DNA of 8,000 nt from Bacteroidia bacterium (GCA_019454865.1 JACFNJ010000121.1:1-8000), one strand, 5' to 3'. Shown: positions 1 through 6,943, counted from the first letter of the stretch. Notes: a model not told the origin generated them from the letters alone. Program-made: numbers and translations.

Positions 1-540
1 AGCAAAAAAGGGTTAGAGTTTATAAACGAAATTGTTGGTGGTGCTATTCCTAAAGAATACATACCATCTGTTCAAAAAGGTTTTGAACAAGCAATGAAAA
101 ATGGTGTATTAGCAGGATATGCAATTGAGAGCTTAAAAGTTAGATTATTTGACGGTTCGTTCCACCCTGTTGATTCGGATTCATTATCGTTTGAGTTAGC
201 TGCTAAAATAGGCTTTAAAGAAGCAGCACGTAAAGCAAATCCAATTTTATTGGAACCGATAATGAAGGTGGAAGTTTTGACACCTGAAGAAAATATGGGT
301 GATGTAATTGGAGATTTGAATAAGCGTAGAGGACAATTACAAGGAATGGATAGTCGTGCAGGCTCACAAGTTATAAAAGCCCAAGTACCATTAGCAGAAA
401 TGTTTGGGTATGTAACACAATTAAGAACTTTAACATCAGGACGTGCAACATCAACTATGGAATTTGACCATTATGAAGATGCACCAAGAAATGTTCAAGA
501 AGAAGTATTAGCAAAAGTAAACGGAAAAGCAAAAGCTTAA
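1..540 (+). CDS. fusA: Elongation factor G, C-terminal part (5' end outside window)
   Basis: EF-G is the cytoplasmic GTPase that drives translocation of tRNA and mRNA through the ribosome and acts with RRF in recycling. The reading frame is open from base 1, giving 179 residues of a protein usually near 700, so the GTPase domain lies upstream. Visible are the end of domain IV (IVGGAIPKEYIPSV, about residues 11-24, then AGYAIESLKVRLFDGSFH) and domain V (LLEPIMKVEV, then TPEENMGDVIGDLNKRRG, then VPLAEMFGYVTQLRTLTSGRA). These are classic EF-G signatures. The ATG at 94 is an internal methionine, not the start. The gene ends with tandem TAA TAA and rpsJ begins 6 bp later, with no tuf gene between, as in Bacteroidota. 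A fusA paralogue is possible in principle, but the position before rpsJ argues for the main translocase. Confidence 0.97.
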   Translation, partial: SKKGLEFINEIVGGAIPKEYIPSVQKGFEQAMKNGVLAGYAIESLKVRLFDGSFHPVDSDSLSFELAAKIGFKEAARKANPILLEPIMKVEVLTPEENMGDVIGDLNKRRGQLQGMDSRAGSQVIKAQVPLAEMFGYVTQLRTLTSGRATSTMEFDHYEDAPRNVQEEVLAKVNGKAKA

Positions 541-546
541 TAAATC

Positions 547-855
547 ATGGTTAACCAAAGAATACGAATAAAGCTTAAGTCATTTGACTATAATCTGGTT
601 GACAAGTCGGCAGAGAAAATAGTTAAAACAGTAAAATCAACTGGAGCTGTAGTAAGTGGTCCAATTCCACTTCCAACTAAAAAAAGAATTTACACTGTTT
701 TGCGCTCACCACATGTTAATAAGAAAGCCAGAGAGCAGTTTCAATTAAATTCTTACAAAAGAATTTTAGACATATACAGTTCAACCGCAAAGACTGTAGA
801 TGCATTAATGAAATTAGAATTACCGAGCGGAGTAGATGTAGAAATTAAAGTTTGA
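547..855 (+). CDS. rpsJ: 30S ribosomal protein S10 (uS10)
   Basis: S10 is a late-binding protein of the 30S head; in Escherichia coli it also acts as NusE in antitermination complexes. The 102-residue length is normal for the family. Diagnostic segments are the N-terminal IRIKLKSFDYNLVDKSA (residues 6-22), GPIPLPTKKRIYTVLRSPHVNKK (about 38-60), which carries the long loop reaching into the 30S head, and the C-terminal MKLELPSGVDVEIKV. The ATG at 547 gives an N-terminus like that of Bacteroidota homologues. No Shine-Dalgarno is present in the 6-bp gap after fusA or just before it. This is the only gene here ending in TGA. Its closeness to fusA leaves no room for a separate S10 promoter and leader at this junction. 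Confidence 0.98.
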   Translation: MVNQRIRIKLKSFDYNLVDKSAEKIVKTVKSTGAVVSGPIPLPTKKRIYTVLRSPHVNKKAREQFQLNSYKRILDIYSSTAKTVDALMKLELPSGVDVEIKV

Positions 856-867
856 TCATAGAAAATT

Positions 868-1485
868 ATGTCAGGACTGATAGGAAAAAAAATAGGAATG
901 ACCAGCATTTACGATAAAAATGGCAAGAATGTAGCTTGTACAGTTATCGAAGCGGGACCTTGTGTTGTAACACAAGTTAAAACATCTGAAAAAGATGGTT
1001 ACGCTGCTGTTCAATTAGCGTATGGAGATGCAAAAGAAAAAAACACTCCCGCTGCGCGTATGGGTATATTTAAAAAAGCAAATACTACCCCTAAAAGAAA
1101 ATTATTAGAATTCAAAGGATTTGAACAAGAGTTAGCAATTGGACAAACAGTTTCAGTTGATTTGTTTGAAGAAGGAGAATTTGTTGACGTTGTAGGAACA
1201 TCTAAAGGAAAAGGTTTTCAAGGTGTAGTAAAACGTCACGGTTTTGGAGGTGTAGGTTTACAAACTCATGGTCAACATAACCGTTTAAGAGCTCCTGGTT
1301 CATTAGGTGCTTCTTCTGATCCATCACGTGTATTTAAGGGTATGCGTATGGCCGGAAGAACAGGAGGTGATAGAGTGAAGAAAACAAATCTTGAAGTATT
1401 GAAGGTTATGAAAGAGCAAAATCTTCTTGTAGTAAAAGGAAGTATTCCTGGTTCTAAAGGTTCAATCGTTTTTATAGAGAAATAA
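868..1485 (+). CDS. rplC: 50S ribosomal protein L3 (uL3)
   Basis: L3 is an early-assembly 23S rRNA-binding protein whose extended loop reaches toward the peptidyl transferase centre. The product has 205 residues, close to the usual 205-210. It opens with GLIGKKIGMTSIYDKNG (residues 3-19) and carries the conserved GTSKGKGFQGVVKRHGF (about 110-126). Next comes the extended loop RAPGSLGASSDPSRVFKG (141-158) and MAGRTGGDRV (161-170). Aligning GSLGASSDPS with E. coli GSIGQNQTPG puts Ser150 where E. coli has Gln150, the residue methylated by PrmB, so that modification should be absent. The gene starts 12 bp after rpsJ and ends 1 bp before rplD, suggesting tightly coupled translation of L3 and L4. 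Confidence 0.98.
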   Translation: MSGLIGKKIGMTSIYDKNGKNVACTVIEAGPCVVTQVKTSEKDGYAAVQLAYGDAKEKNTPAARMGIFKKANTTPKRKLLEFKGFEQELAIGQTVSVDLFEEGEFVDVVGTSKGKGFQGVVKRHGFGGVGLQTHGQHNRLRAPGSLGASSDPSRVFKGMRMAGRTGGDRVKKTNLEVLKVMKEQNLLVVKGSIPGSKGSIVFIEK

Positions 1486-1486
1486 G

Positions 1487-2113
1487 ATGGAATTAGCAGT
1501 ATTTAATATCAACGGAACAGAAACCGGAAAGAAAGTAAAACTTTCTGAAAATACATTTGGAGTTGAACCAAATAACCATGCTATATACTTAGATGTTAAG
1601 CAATATTTAGCTAACCAACGTCAAGGAACACATAAAGCAAAAGAAAGAAGCGAAGTTAGTGGTTCTACTAAAAAACTTCATCGCCAAAAAGGTACCGGAG
1701 GGTCTCGTAAGGGAAGTATTAAAACAGGTACGTTTGTTGGTGGTGCACGAATTCATGGGCCAAGACAAAGAGATTATGGTTTTAAATTGAATAAAAAATT
1801 AAAACAATTAGCTCGTAAGTCAGCTTTTGCATATAAGGCAAAAGAAAATAATATTACAATTTTAGAGTCTTTTACATTTGAAGCTCCAAAAACAAAACAA
1901 TATATTTCTATATTGAATAACTTGAAGTTGGCTAATGAGAAAGTATTGATGGTGTTGCCGGATTATAATAATAATATTTATCGTTCGTGCCGTAATTTAC
2001 CTAAAGCTAAAGTTGTAACAGCAAAAGATGTTAATACGTATGAAATATTACACGCATCTAAAGTAATATTAATTGAAAATTCTGTACCGGTTATTGAAGA
2101 AACATTAAATTAA
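1487..2113 (+). CDS. rplD: 50S ribosomal protein L4 (uL4)
   Basis: L4 binds 23S rRNA early in assembly, and its extended loop forms part of the exit-tunnel constriction with L22. The product has 208 residues, the normal size. The tunnel loop is visible as HRQKGTGGSRKGSIKTGTF (about 65-83), followed by GGARIHGPRQRDYGFKLNKK (85-104). The family usually shows GGG-x-x-F/H-GP here, so GGARIHGP is a mild variant rather than a defect. The globular part supplies the rest, ending in VILIENSVPVIEETLN. In E. coli L4 represses its own operon through a leader before rpsJ; no such leader exists in this window, so that control probably does not operate here. The ATG at 1487, one base after the rplC stop, gives the expected N-terminus. 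Confidence 0.97.
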   Translation: MELAVFNINGTETGKKVKLSENTFGVEPNNHAIYLDVKQYLANQRQGTHKAKERSEVSGSTKKLHRQKGTGGSRKGSIKTGTFVGGARIHGPRQRDYGFKLNKKLKQLARKSAFAYKAKENNITILESFTFEAPKTKQYISILNNLKLANEKVLMVLPDYNNNIYRSCRNLPKAKVVTAKDVNTYEILHASKVILIENSVPVIEETLN

Positions 2114-2123
2114 TTAAATCAAC

Positions 2124-2414
2124 ATGAGTATCTTAAAAAAGCCATTAATCACAGAAAAATCTACACAATTGACAGATAAGCTTGGTCAGTATAGCTTTCT
2201 TGTAGAGAAAAGTGCAACAAAAACCGAAATTAAATCGGCAATTGAAAAAATGTATGATGTTAATGTTACCGGATTGAGTACATCTATTTACGCTGGTAAA
2301 ACAAAATCACGTTCAACTAAAAAAGGAATTTTTAACGGAAGACGTGCATCATTTAAGAAAGCAATTGTTACACTTAAAGAGGGACAAACAATTGACTTTT
2401 TTGCAAATATTTAA
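2124..2414 (+). CDS. rplW: 50S ribosomal protein L23 (uL23)
   Basis: L23 lies at the peptide exit of the large subunit and is the docking site for trigger factor and SRP. The product has 96 residues, normal for bacterial L23. Recognition rests on the N-terminal ILKKPLITEKSTQL (residues 3-16), the helix and strand ATKTEIKSAIEKMYDVNVTGLST (about 31-53), and the basic loop GKTKSRSTKKGIFNGRRASFKKAIVTL (58-84), followed by a short acidic/hydrophobic end. The trigger-factor-binding glutamate near position 18 of E. coli L23 cannot be placed confidently by eye. The gene lies 10 bp after rplD and 19 bp before rplB, in the standard S10 order. Confidence 0.96.
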   Translation: MSILKKPLITEKSTQLTDKLGQYSFLVEKSATKTEIKSAIEKMYDVNVTGLSTSIYAGKTKSRSTKKGIFNGRRASFKKAIVTLKEGQTIDFFANI

Positions 2415-2433
2415 TATTGAATTAGTATAAAAT

Positions 2434-3258
2434 ATGGGAATTAGAAAATTTAGACCAATTACTCCGGGTACTCGCTTTAAATCAGCGAATACTTTTGATG
2501 ATATTACCACATCAACACCCGAAAAATCGTTGATTGCTAAACAAAGCAAAAGTGGTGGTCGTAACGTGTCTGGTAAAATGACCATGCGCTATATTGGCGG
2601 TGGACATAAGCAGAAATATCGTATAATTGATTTTAAACGTGATAAGCATGCAATACCAGCTACAGTTGCTACAATTGAATACGATCCTAATCGTAGTGCA
2701 CGTATTGCATTATTAAGCTATGCTGATGGGGAGAAACGTTATATCGTTGCACCACATGGATTAAAAGTTGGGCAGACTGTAATAAGTGGAAAAGGCTCTG
2801 CTCCAGAAGTTGGAAATGCTTTACCTTTAAGTGAAATTCCATTAGGTTCTATAATTTATAATATAGAGTTACAACCTGGGCAAGGCGGAAAGTTAGTACG
2901 TTCTGCCGGTTCATTTGCTCAGTTATTAAATAGAGATGGAAAATATGCTATTGTAAAATTAGCTTCTGGTGAAACGCGTATGATAGTTGCTACATGTTTA
3001 GCTTCAATGGGCTCAGTTTCCAATCCGGATCATATATTAGAGCGTAAAGGGAAAGCTGGTGCTAATCGTTGGAGAGGTATTCGCCCAAGAACAAGAGCGG
3101 TGGCAATGAATCCGGTTGATCATCCAATGGGTGGTGGTGAAGGTAGAGCATCCGGAGGTCATCCTCGTTCGCGTAAGGGTTTAATAGCTAAAGGCTATAA
3201 AACTCGTACACCTAAAAAATATTCAAATAAATTTATTATCGAAAGACGTAAGAAATAA
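2434..3258 (+). CDS. rplB: 50S ribosomal protein L2 (uL2)
   Basis: L2 is one of the most conserved ribosomal proteins; it contacts the peptidyl transferase region and helps join the subunits. The 274-residue product has the family's usual length. The N-terminal OB-fold RNA-binding part includes SGGRNVSGKMTMRYIGGGHKQKYRIIDFKRDK (about 40-71). The SH3-like part includes IELQPGQGGKLVRSAGSFAQLL (about 144-165). The C-terminal signature MNPVDHPMGGGEGRASGGH (225-243) contains His230, equivalent to E. coli His229, a residue long implicated in peptidyl transfer function. It ends with the basic tail FIIERRKK and tandem TAA TAA. The gene is 6 bp from rpsS. Confidence 0.98.
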   Translation: MGIRKFRPITPGTRFKSANTFDDITTSTPEKSLIAKQSKSGGRNVSGKMTMRYIGGGHKQKYRIIDFKRDKHAIPATVATIEYDPNRSARIALLSYADGEKRYIVAPHGLKVGQTVISGKGSAPEVGNALPLSEIPLGSIIYNIELQPGQGGKLVRSAGSFAQLLNRDGKYAIVKLASGETRMIVATCLASMGSVSNPDHILERKGKAGANRWRGIRPRTRAVAMNPVDHPMGGGEGRASGGHPRSRKGLIAKGYKTRTPKKYSNKFIIERRKK

Positions 3259-3264
3259 TAAAAT

Positions 3265-3531
3265 ATGGCTCGTTCGCTAAAAAAAGGACCATTCGTTGAT
3301 GTAAAACTTGATAAAAAAGTGCAAGTTATGAACGAATCAAAAAAGAAATCAGTAATTAAAACATGGTCGCGCAGAAGTATGATAACTCCAGACTTTGTAG
3401 GACATACTTTTGGTGTACACAATGGAAATAAATTTATTCCGGTATATGTTACTGAAAACATGGTAGGACATAAACTAGGTGAGTTTGCTCCTACAAGAAC
3501 ATTTAAGAGTCACCCTGTTAAAAAAGACTAA
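3265..3531 (+). CDS. rpsS: 30S ribosomal protein S19 (uS19)
   Basis: S19 is in the 30S head, pairs with S13 and contacts the central protuberance (L5 region) of the 50S. The 88-residue length is typical (about 90). The sequence shows the family from end to end: MARSLKKGPFVDVKLDKK, then KTWSRRSMITPDFVGHTFGVHNG (about 32-54), then PVYVTENMVGHKLGEFAPTRTF (about 58-79). The start follows the family N-terminus exactly. It sits 6 bp after rplB and 6 bp before rplV, and the upstream bases (AATAATAAAAT) contain no Shine-Dalgarno, which is the rule in this window. Confidence 0.98.
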   Translation: MARSLKKGPFVDVKLDKKVQVMNESKKKSVIKTWSRRSMITPDFVGHTFGVHNGNKFIPVYVTENMVGHKLGEFAPTRTFKSHPVKKD

Positions 3532-3537
3532 AGTATA

Positions 3538-3921
3538 ATGGAAGCAATAGCGAAATTAAATAATTGTCCTACATCACCTCGTAAAATGAGGTTACTTGCT
3601 GACTTGGTAAGAGGCAAGCGTGTAGAAGAAGCTATGAATATTCTTCGTTTTAATAACAAACAAGAAAATTCATATCGTTTAGAGAAATTGTTACGCTCAG
3701 CAATTGCAAATTGGGAGCAAAAAAACGATGGAGCTAATGTAGAAAATGCTCAGTTGTATGTGAAAACAATTTTTGTTGATGGTGGTGCAATGATGAAAAG
3801 AGTGTTACCGGCACCGCAAGGAAGAGCTTATCGCGTAAGAAAACGTTCAAACCACGTTACACTTGTAGTAGATAGCAAAGTATCTTCCAATGTTGAAACT
3901 GTAAATAATAATAACGCATAA
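3538..3921 (+). CDS. rplV: 50S ribosomal protein L22 (uL22)
   Basis: L22 lines the exit tunnel with L4 and contacts all domains of 23S rRNA. The product is 127 residues, slightly longer than E. coli L22 (110). The core shows CPTSPRKMRLLADLVRGKRVEEAMNIL (residues 10-36), then LEKLLRSAIANWEQ (48-61). The beta-hairpin that reaches the tunnel constriction is GGAMMKRVLPAPQGRAYRVRKRSNHVTLVV (82-111). Beyond Val111 there is a short polar tail ending in NNNNA, encoded by AAT/AAC repeats, which looks like a variable extension. It follows rpsS by 6 bp and precedes rpsC by 13 bp. Confidence 0.97.
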   Translation: MEAIAKLNNCPTSPRKMRLLADLVRGKRVEEAMNILRFNNKQENSYRLEKLLRSAIANWEQKNDGANVENAQLYVKTIFVDGGAMMKRVLPAPQGRAYRVRKRSNHVTLVVDSKVSSNVETVNNNNA

Positions 3922-3934
3922 ATATTAAATCAGA

Positions 3935-4738
3935 ATGGGACAAAAAGTTAACCCGATAGGTTTAAGATTAGGTATCATCAGAGGGTGGGAGTCTAATTGG
4001 TACGGAGGCAAAAATTTTGCTGATAAGCTTATTGAAGATGAAAAAATAAGAAAATACCTAAAAGCTCGTATAGCTAAAGGAGGTATTGCACGTATTATCA
4101 TCGAAAGAACAATAAAGCGCATAATTATAACGATACATACCTCTCGTCCGGGTATAGTAATTGGTAAAGCAGGTTCGGAAGTTGATAAAATTAAAGAAGA
4201 ACTAAAAAAACTTACCAAGAAAGATGTTCAGATCAATATTTTTGAAATCAAAAGACCTGAATTAGACGCAGCCCTGGTAGGAGAAAATATAGCAAGTCAA
4301 TTAGAAGCACGTGTTTCATTTAAGCGTGCTGTAAAGAGTGCAATTGCTTCTACAATGCGTATGGGCGCAGAAGGAATTAAAATTATGGTATCCGGTCGTT
4401 TGGGAGGTGCAGAGATGGCAAGATCAGAATCATATAAAGAAGGCAGAACTCCTTTACATACATTGCGTGCAGATATTGATTACGCAATTTCAGAAGCATT
4501 AACAGTGTATGGAAAAATAGGAATAAAAGTGTGGATTTGCAGAGGTGAGATTTATGGAAAGCACGACTTATCACCTAATACAGGTGTTACCTCAAATGCA
4601 AGTGGTAAATCAGGTTTCCGTGGTGGCGATAGAAGAAATGCTGGTGACAAAGCACCTCGTGGCGAAAAGAGAAGTGATAAACCACGTTTTGAGCGTAAAG
4701 GCGAAAGAAAAGGTGGCGATAGAAAACCAAGAAATTAA
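3935..4738 (+). CDS. rpsC: 30S ribosomal protein S3 (uS3) with a long basic C-terminal tail
   Basis: S3 sits in the 30S head at the mRNA entry channel and contributes to helicase activity. The N-terminal signature is MGQKVNPIGLRLGIIRGWESNW. A type II KH domain carries the GxxG loop as GKAG at 77-80 within SRPGIVIGKAGSEV. The C-terminal domain includes MVSGRLGGAEMARSESYKEGRTPLHTLRADIDY (151-183), and the fold ends near ICRGEIYGKHD (201-211). Residues from about 212 to 267 form a low-complexity tail rich in Gly, Arg, Lys and Asp, with GGDR twice (230-233 and 260-263). E. coli S3 is 233 residues, so the tail adds roughly 35. Tails of this kind are known in some phyla; its role here is unknown. 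A 31-bp spacer follows before rplP. Confidence 0.97.
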   Translation: MGQKVNPIGLRLGIIRGWESNWYGGKNFADKLIEDEKIRKYLKARIAKGGIARIIIERTIKRIIITIHTSRPGIVIGKAGSEVDKIKEELKKLTKKDVQINIFEIKRPELDAALVGENIASQLEARVSFKRAVKSAIASTMRMGAEGIKIMVSGRLGGAEMARSESYKEGRTPLHTLRADIDYAISEALTVYGKIGIKVWICRGEIYGKHDLSPNTGVTSNASGKSGFRGGDRRNAGDKAPRGEKRSDKPRFERKGERKGGDRKPRN

Positions 4739-4769
4739 TTTAAGGTAGTAAAGTTAAAATTAAACGAAA

Positions 4770-5189
4770 ATGTTACAACCTAAAAGAACAAAGTTTAGAA
4801 AGCAGCAAAAAGGACGTGTTAGAGGAAATGCAACACGTGGAGCAGTATTAGCATTTGGATCATTTGGCTTAAAATCCATTGAAACAAAATATGTAACTGC
4901 AAAACAAATAGAAGCGGCTCGTATTGCATTAACACGTTATATGAAGCGTGAGGGGCAAGTTTGGATTCGAATATTCCCGGATAAGCCAATTACTAAAAAG
5001 CCTGCTGAAGTACGTATGGGTAAAGGTAAAGGTGCTCCTGAATATTGGGTTGCTCCTGTTAAGCCCGGTGTAATAATGTTTGAAGTAGAAGGTGTACCAA
5101 TGGATGTTGCTAAAGAAGCAATGCGATTGGCAGCTCAGAAACTACCTGTAGTTACTAAATTTATTGTTAAACCTGATTACGAAGGATAA
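4770..5189 (+). CDS. rplP: 50S ribosomal protein L16 (uL16)
   Basis: L16 organises the A-site region of the 50S and is needed late in assembly. The 139-residue length matches the family (about 136-140). Signatures are MLQPKRTKFRKQQKGR at the start, FGSFGLKS (29-36), ARIALTRYMKREGQVWIRIFPDKPITKKP (50-78) and EVRMGKGKGAPEYWVAPVKPG (80-100). Arg82 in this last motif aligns with E. coli Arg81, which is hydroxylated by the RoxA/YcfD oxygenase; whether this organism has such an enzyme cannot be told from the window. Its stop codon is one base from the rpmC start, so L16 and L29 are probably translationally coupled. Confidence 0.97.
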   Translation: MLQPKRTKFRKQQKGRVRGNATRGAVLAFGSFGLKSIETKYVTAKQIEAARIALTRYMKREGQVWIRIFPDKPITKKPAEVRMGKGKGAPEYWVAPVKPGVIMFEVEGVPMDVAKEAMRLAAQKLPVVTKFIVKPDYEG

Positions 5190-5190
5190 T

Positions 5191-5394
5191 ATGAAAAACG
5201 CAGATATCAGAGAATTGTCAAATAAAGAATTGGGAGCTCGTATTAAGGCTGAAAAACAACAATTAACCAAAATTATGTTTAATCATGTTGTTACTCCATT
5301 AGAAAATACCAATACAATAAAAGACACAAAGAAATTAATTGCTCGGTTATTAACTGAGCAAAAAAGAAGGATGTTAGAAATTAACGCTCAATAA
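5191..5394 (+). CDS. rpmC: 50S ribosomal protein L29 (uL29)
   Basis: L29 is a small helical-hairpin protein near the exit of the peptide tunnel, next to L23 and close to SRP and trigger factor. I place the start at the ATG at 5191, one base after the rplP stop, giving MKNADIRELSNKEL and 67 residues, the usual family size (60-70). An in-frame ATG at 5164 would add nine residues but overlaps rplP and does not match L29 N-termini. The first helix is followed by the loop VVTPLENTNTIKDTKKLIARLLTEQKRR, the conserved part of the second helix. The AAGGA at 5182-5186, four bases before the start, lies inside rplP codons and is probably incidental. Confidence 0.94.
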   Translation: MKNADIRELSNKELGARIKAEKQQLTKIMFNHVVTPLENTNTIKDTKKLIARLLTEQKRRMLEINAQ

Positions 5395-5402
5395 TAAATA
5401 AG

Positions 5403-5675
5403 ATGGAATCGACAGTATCAGTAGAAAGAAACTCGCGGAAAGAAATCATCGGCAAAGTGGTAAGTAATAAAATGCAAAAAACCATTGTAGTAGCCGTTGA
5501 GCGAAAAGTGATGCACCCAAAATATGGGAAATTCATTAAAATGACATCAAAATTTAAGGCTCATGACGATAAGAACGAATGCGGTATTAATGATATCGTA
5601 CGACTAATGGAAACTCGTCCGCTGAGCAAAGACAAACGTTGGAGATTAGTTGAAATTATCGAAAAAGCTAAGTAA
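5403..5675 (+). CDS. rpsQ: 30S ribosomal protein S17 (uS17)
   Basis: S17 is a primary 16S rRNA-binding protein with an OB fold, acting early in 30S body assembly. The product has 90 residues. Family motifs are RKEIIGKVVSNKMQKTIVVAVERKVMHPKYGKF (12-44), then FKAHDDKNECGINDIVRLMETRPLSKDKRWRLVEII (51-86). Bacteroidota homologues I recall usually begin close to the ERN-RKE segment. The ATG at 5403 therefore adds about seven residues (MESTVSV), but no other ATG, GTG or TTG lies between it and the conserved region, so this start is favoured. It follows rpmC by 8 bp and is 2 bp from rplN, at the classic S10/spc boundary, here without any spacer or promoter. Confidence 0.96.
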   Translation: MESTVSVERNSRKEIIGKVVSNKMQKTIVVAVERKVMHPKYGKFIKMTSKFKAHDDKNECGINDIVRLMETRPLSKDKRWRLVEIIEKAK

Positions 5676-5677
5676 AA

Positions 5678-6046
5678 ATGATACAACAAGAATCAAGACT
5701 TAAAGTAGCAGATAATAGTGGTGCAAAAGAAGTACTTTGCATCAGAGTATTAGGCGGAACACGCAGAAGATACGCATCTGTTGGAGATAAAATAGTAGTG
5801 TCGGTTAAAAGTGCACTACCTTCAGGTGGAGTAAAAAAAGGCGCAGTTTCTAAAGCTGTTGTAGTTCGTACTAAAAAAGAAGTTAGAAGAGCTGATGGTT
5901 CATATATCCGATTTGATGATAACTCTTGCGTATTATTAAATGCACAAGACGAACCAAGAGCTACACGTATTTTTGGTCCAGTTGCCAGAGAATTACGAGA
6001 AAAACAATTTATGAAAATCGTTTCATTAGCACCAGAGGTATTATAA
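5678..6046 (+). CDS. rplN: 50S ribosomal protein L14 (uL14)
   Basis: L14 lies on the subunit interface of the 50S, forms bridges with 16S rRNA and is the docking site of the silencing factor RsfS. The 122-residue length is exactly typical. It begins MIQQESRLKVADNSGAKEVLCIRVLGG, followed by SVGDKIVVSVKSALPSGGVKKGAVSKAVVVRTKKEVRRADGSYIRFDDNS (34-83, the family pattern), then GTRIFGPV-like TRIFGPVARELREKQFMKIVSLAPEVL at the end. In E. coli this gene opens the separately promoted spc operon. Here it starts 2 bp after rpsQ, so both operons are presumably joined in one transcript. Confidence 0.98.
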   Translation: MIQQESRLKVADNSGAKEVLCIRVLGGTRRRYASVGDKIVVSVKSALPSGGVKKGAVSKAVVVRTKKEVRRADGSYIRFDDNSCVLLNAQDEPRATRIFGPVARELREKQFMKIVSLAPEVL

Positions 6047-6047
6047 T

Positions 6048-6383
6048 ATGGAAAGAAAGTGTAATAAACAGTCAAAACTTCACATCAAAAAAGGTGATAC
6101 CGTTATGGTAATTGCTGGAGACGACAAAGGTAAAAAAGGTCGTGTTATTGAAGTTTTTAGTGAAAAGAAACGTGCATTGGTTGAAGGTATTAATATTGTA
6201 AGCCGACATACAAAACCAAATGCTCAAAACCAACAAGGTGGTATTATTAAAAAAGAAGCACCTGTTAATATATCCAATCTTAAAGTTGTAGATAAATCCG
6301 GAAATGCAACCAGAATTGGCAGAAGACTATCTTCTGATGGAAAATTGGTAAGATTTTCGAAAAAATCAGGTGAAGAAATATAA
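6048..6383 (+). CDS. rplX: 50S ribosomal protein L24 (uL24)
   Basis: L24 is one of the two assembly-initiator proteins of the 50S and lies near the tunnel exit. The product has 111 residues (usual range 100-110). A KOW motif is clear at about 12-38: HIKKGDTVMVIAGDDKGKKGRV. It is followed by the family segments VEGINIVSRHTKPN (45-58), GGIIKKEAPVNISNLKVVD (64-82) and a basic C-terminus. The ATG at 6048 starts one base after the rplN stop and adds MERKCNKQSK before the conserved LHIKKGD; no later start could keep the KOW motif whole. GAGG at 6035-6038 is rplN coding sequence and is not taken as a real Shine-Dalgarno. Confidence 0.96.
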   Translation: MERKCNKQSKLHIKKGDTVMVIAGDDKGKKGRVIEVFSEKKRALVEGINIVSRHTKPNAQNQQGGIIKKEAPVNISNLKVVDKSGNATRIGRRLSSDGKLVRFSKKSGEEI

Positions 6384-6392
6384 TTTAAGAAT

Positions 6393-6938
6393 ATGTACAC
6401 TCCAAGATTAAAAGAAGCCTACGCAAAGTCAGTAATTCCTGCATTAAAGGAAAAATTTGCGTATAAAAATATAATGCAAGTACCTCGTTTAACAAAAATT
6501 TGTTTAAACCAAGGATTAGGTGCTGCTGTAGCTGATAAGAAGATTGTTGATCAAGCAATCGAGGAAATGTCAATCATCGCTGGTCAAAAGGCTGTGGCTA
6601 CTAAGTCTAAGAAAGCGATATCAAATTTTAAACTAAGAGAAAATATGCCTATTGGTGCGCGTGTTACATTGCGTGGCGACCAAATGTATGAATTTTTAGA
6701 TCGTTTAATTGCAGTTTCGTTACCACGCGTACGTGATTTCTCTGGATTAAATGCTAAAGGATTTGATGGTAGAGGTAACTATACAATGGGTGTTACTGAG
6801 CAAATCATTTTCCCTGAGATAGTAATTGATAAAGTAAATAGAATTAACGGTATGGATATCACATTTGTTACTACTGCTGAAACCGATGAAGAATGCAATG
6901 CATTATTAAAAGAATTTGGATTACCATTTAAAAAATAA
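6393..6938 (+). CDS. rplE: 50S ribosomal protein L5 (uL5)
   Basis: L5 binds 5S rRNA and is part of the central protuberance, where it touches P-site tRNA and S13/S19 of the small subunit. The 181-residue length is typical (about 179-185). Recognisable segments are YTPRLKEAYAKSVIPALKEKF (2-22), the strand KICLNQGLG (35-43), the helix and loop GQKAVATKSKKAISNFKLRENMPIGARVTLRG (64-95), then RVRDFSGLNAKGFDGRGNYTMGV (112-134) and the C-terminal TTAETDEECNALLKEFGLPF. In E. coli the S8 repressor site overlaps the beginning of this gene; I see no comparable GC-rich hairpin around 6380-6430 here. Confidence 0.98.
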   Translation: MYTPRLKEAYAKSVIPALKEKFAYKNIMQVPRLTKICLNQGLGAAVADKKIVDQAIEEMSIIAGQKAVATKSKKAISNFKLRENMPIGARVTLRGDQMYEFLDRLIAVSLPRVRDFSGLNAKGFDGRGNYTMGVTEQIIFPEIVIDKVNRINGMDITFVTTAETDEECNALLKEFGLPFKK

Positions 6939-6943
6939 AAACA

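Noticed and set aside
3925..4218. 97-codon - strand frame opposite rpsC, with other - strand frames at 2349-2585, 3195-3461, 4383-4574 and 6385-6573
   Set aside because: All are antisense shadows of conserved ribosomal-protein genes; their hydrophobic look comes from complementing Lys/Glu-rich codons.
4545..4748. 67-codon + strand frame overlapping the end of rpsC
   Set aside because: Alternate frame of the repetitive, Gly/Arg-rich S3 tail; the S3 frame continues intact to its own stop, and the alternate product resembles no family.
4739..4769. Possible regulatory site in the 31-bp rpsC-rplP spacer
   Set aside because: Only A/T-rich sequence with an AAGGTAG about 20 bases before the ATG, too far for a Shine-Dalgarno, and no inverted repeat of note.
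5164..5190. Upstream in-frame ATG as the rpmC start
   Set aside because: It would overlap the end of rplP and add nine residues not typical of L29; the ATG at 5191 gives the family N-terminus and a normal 67-residue length.
5668..6075. 135-codon open frame on the - strand opposite rplN
   Set aside because: It is antisense to an unmistakable L14 gene, has no recognisable protein features, and is explained by codon composition of the + strand.
5926..6111. 61-codon + strand frame spanning the rplN-rplX junction
   Set aside because: Overlaps two confirmed genes in another frame and has no recognisable content.
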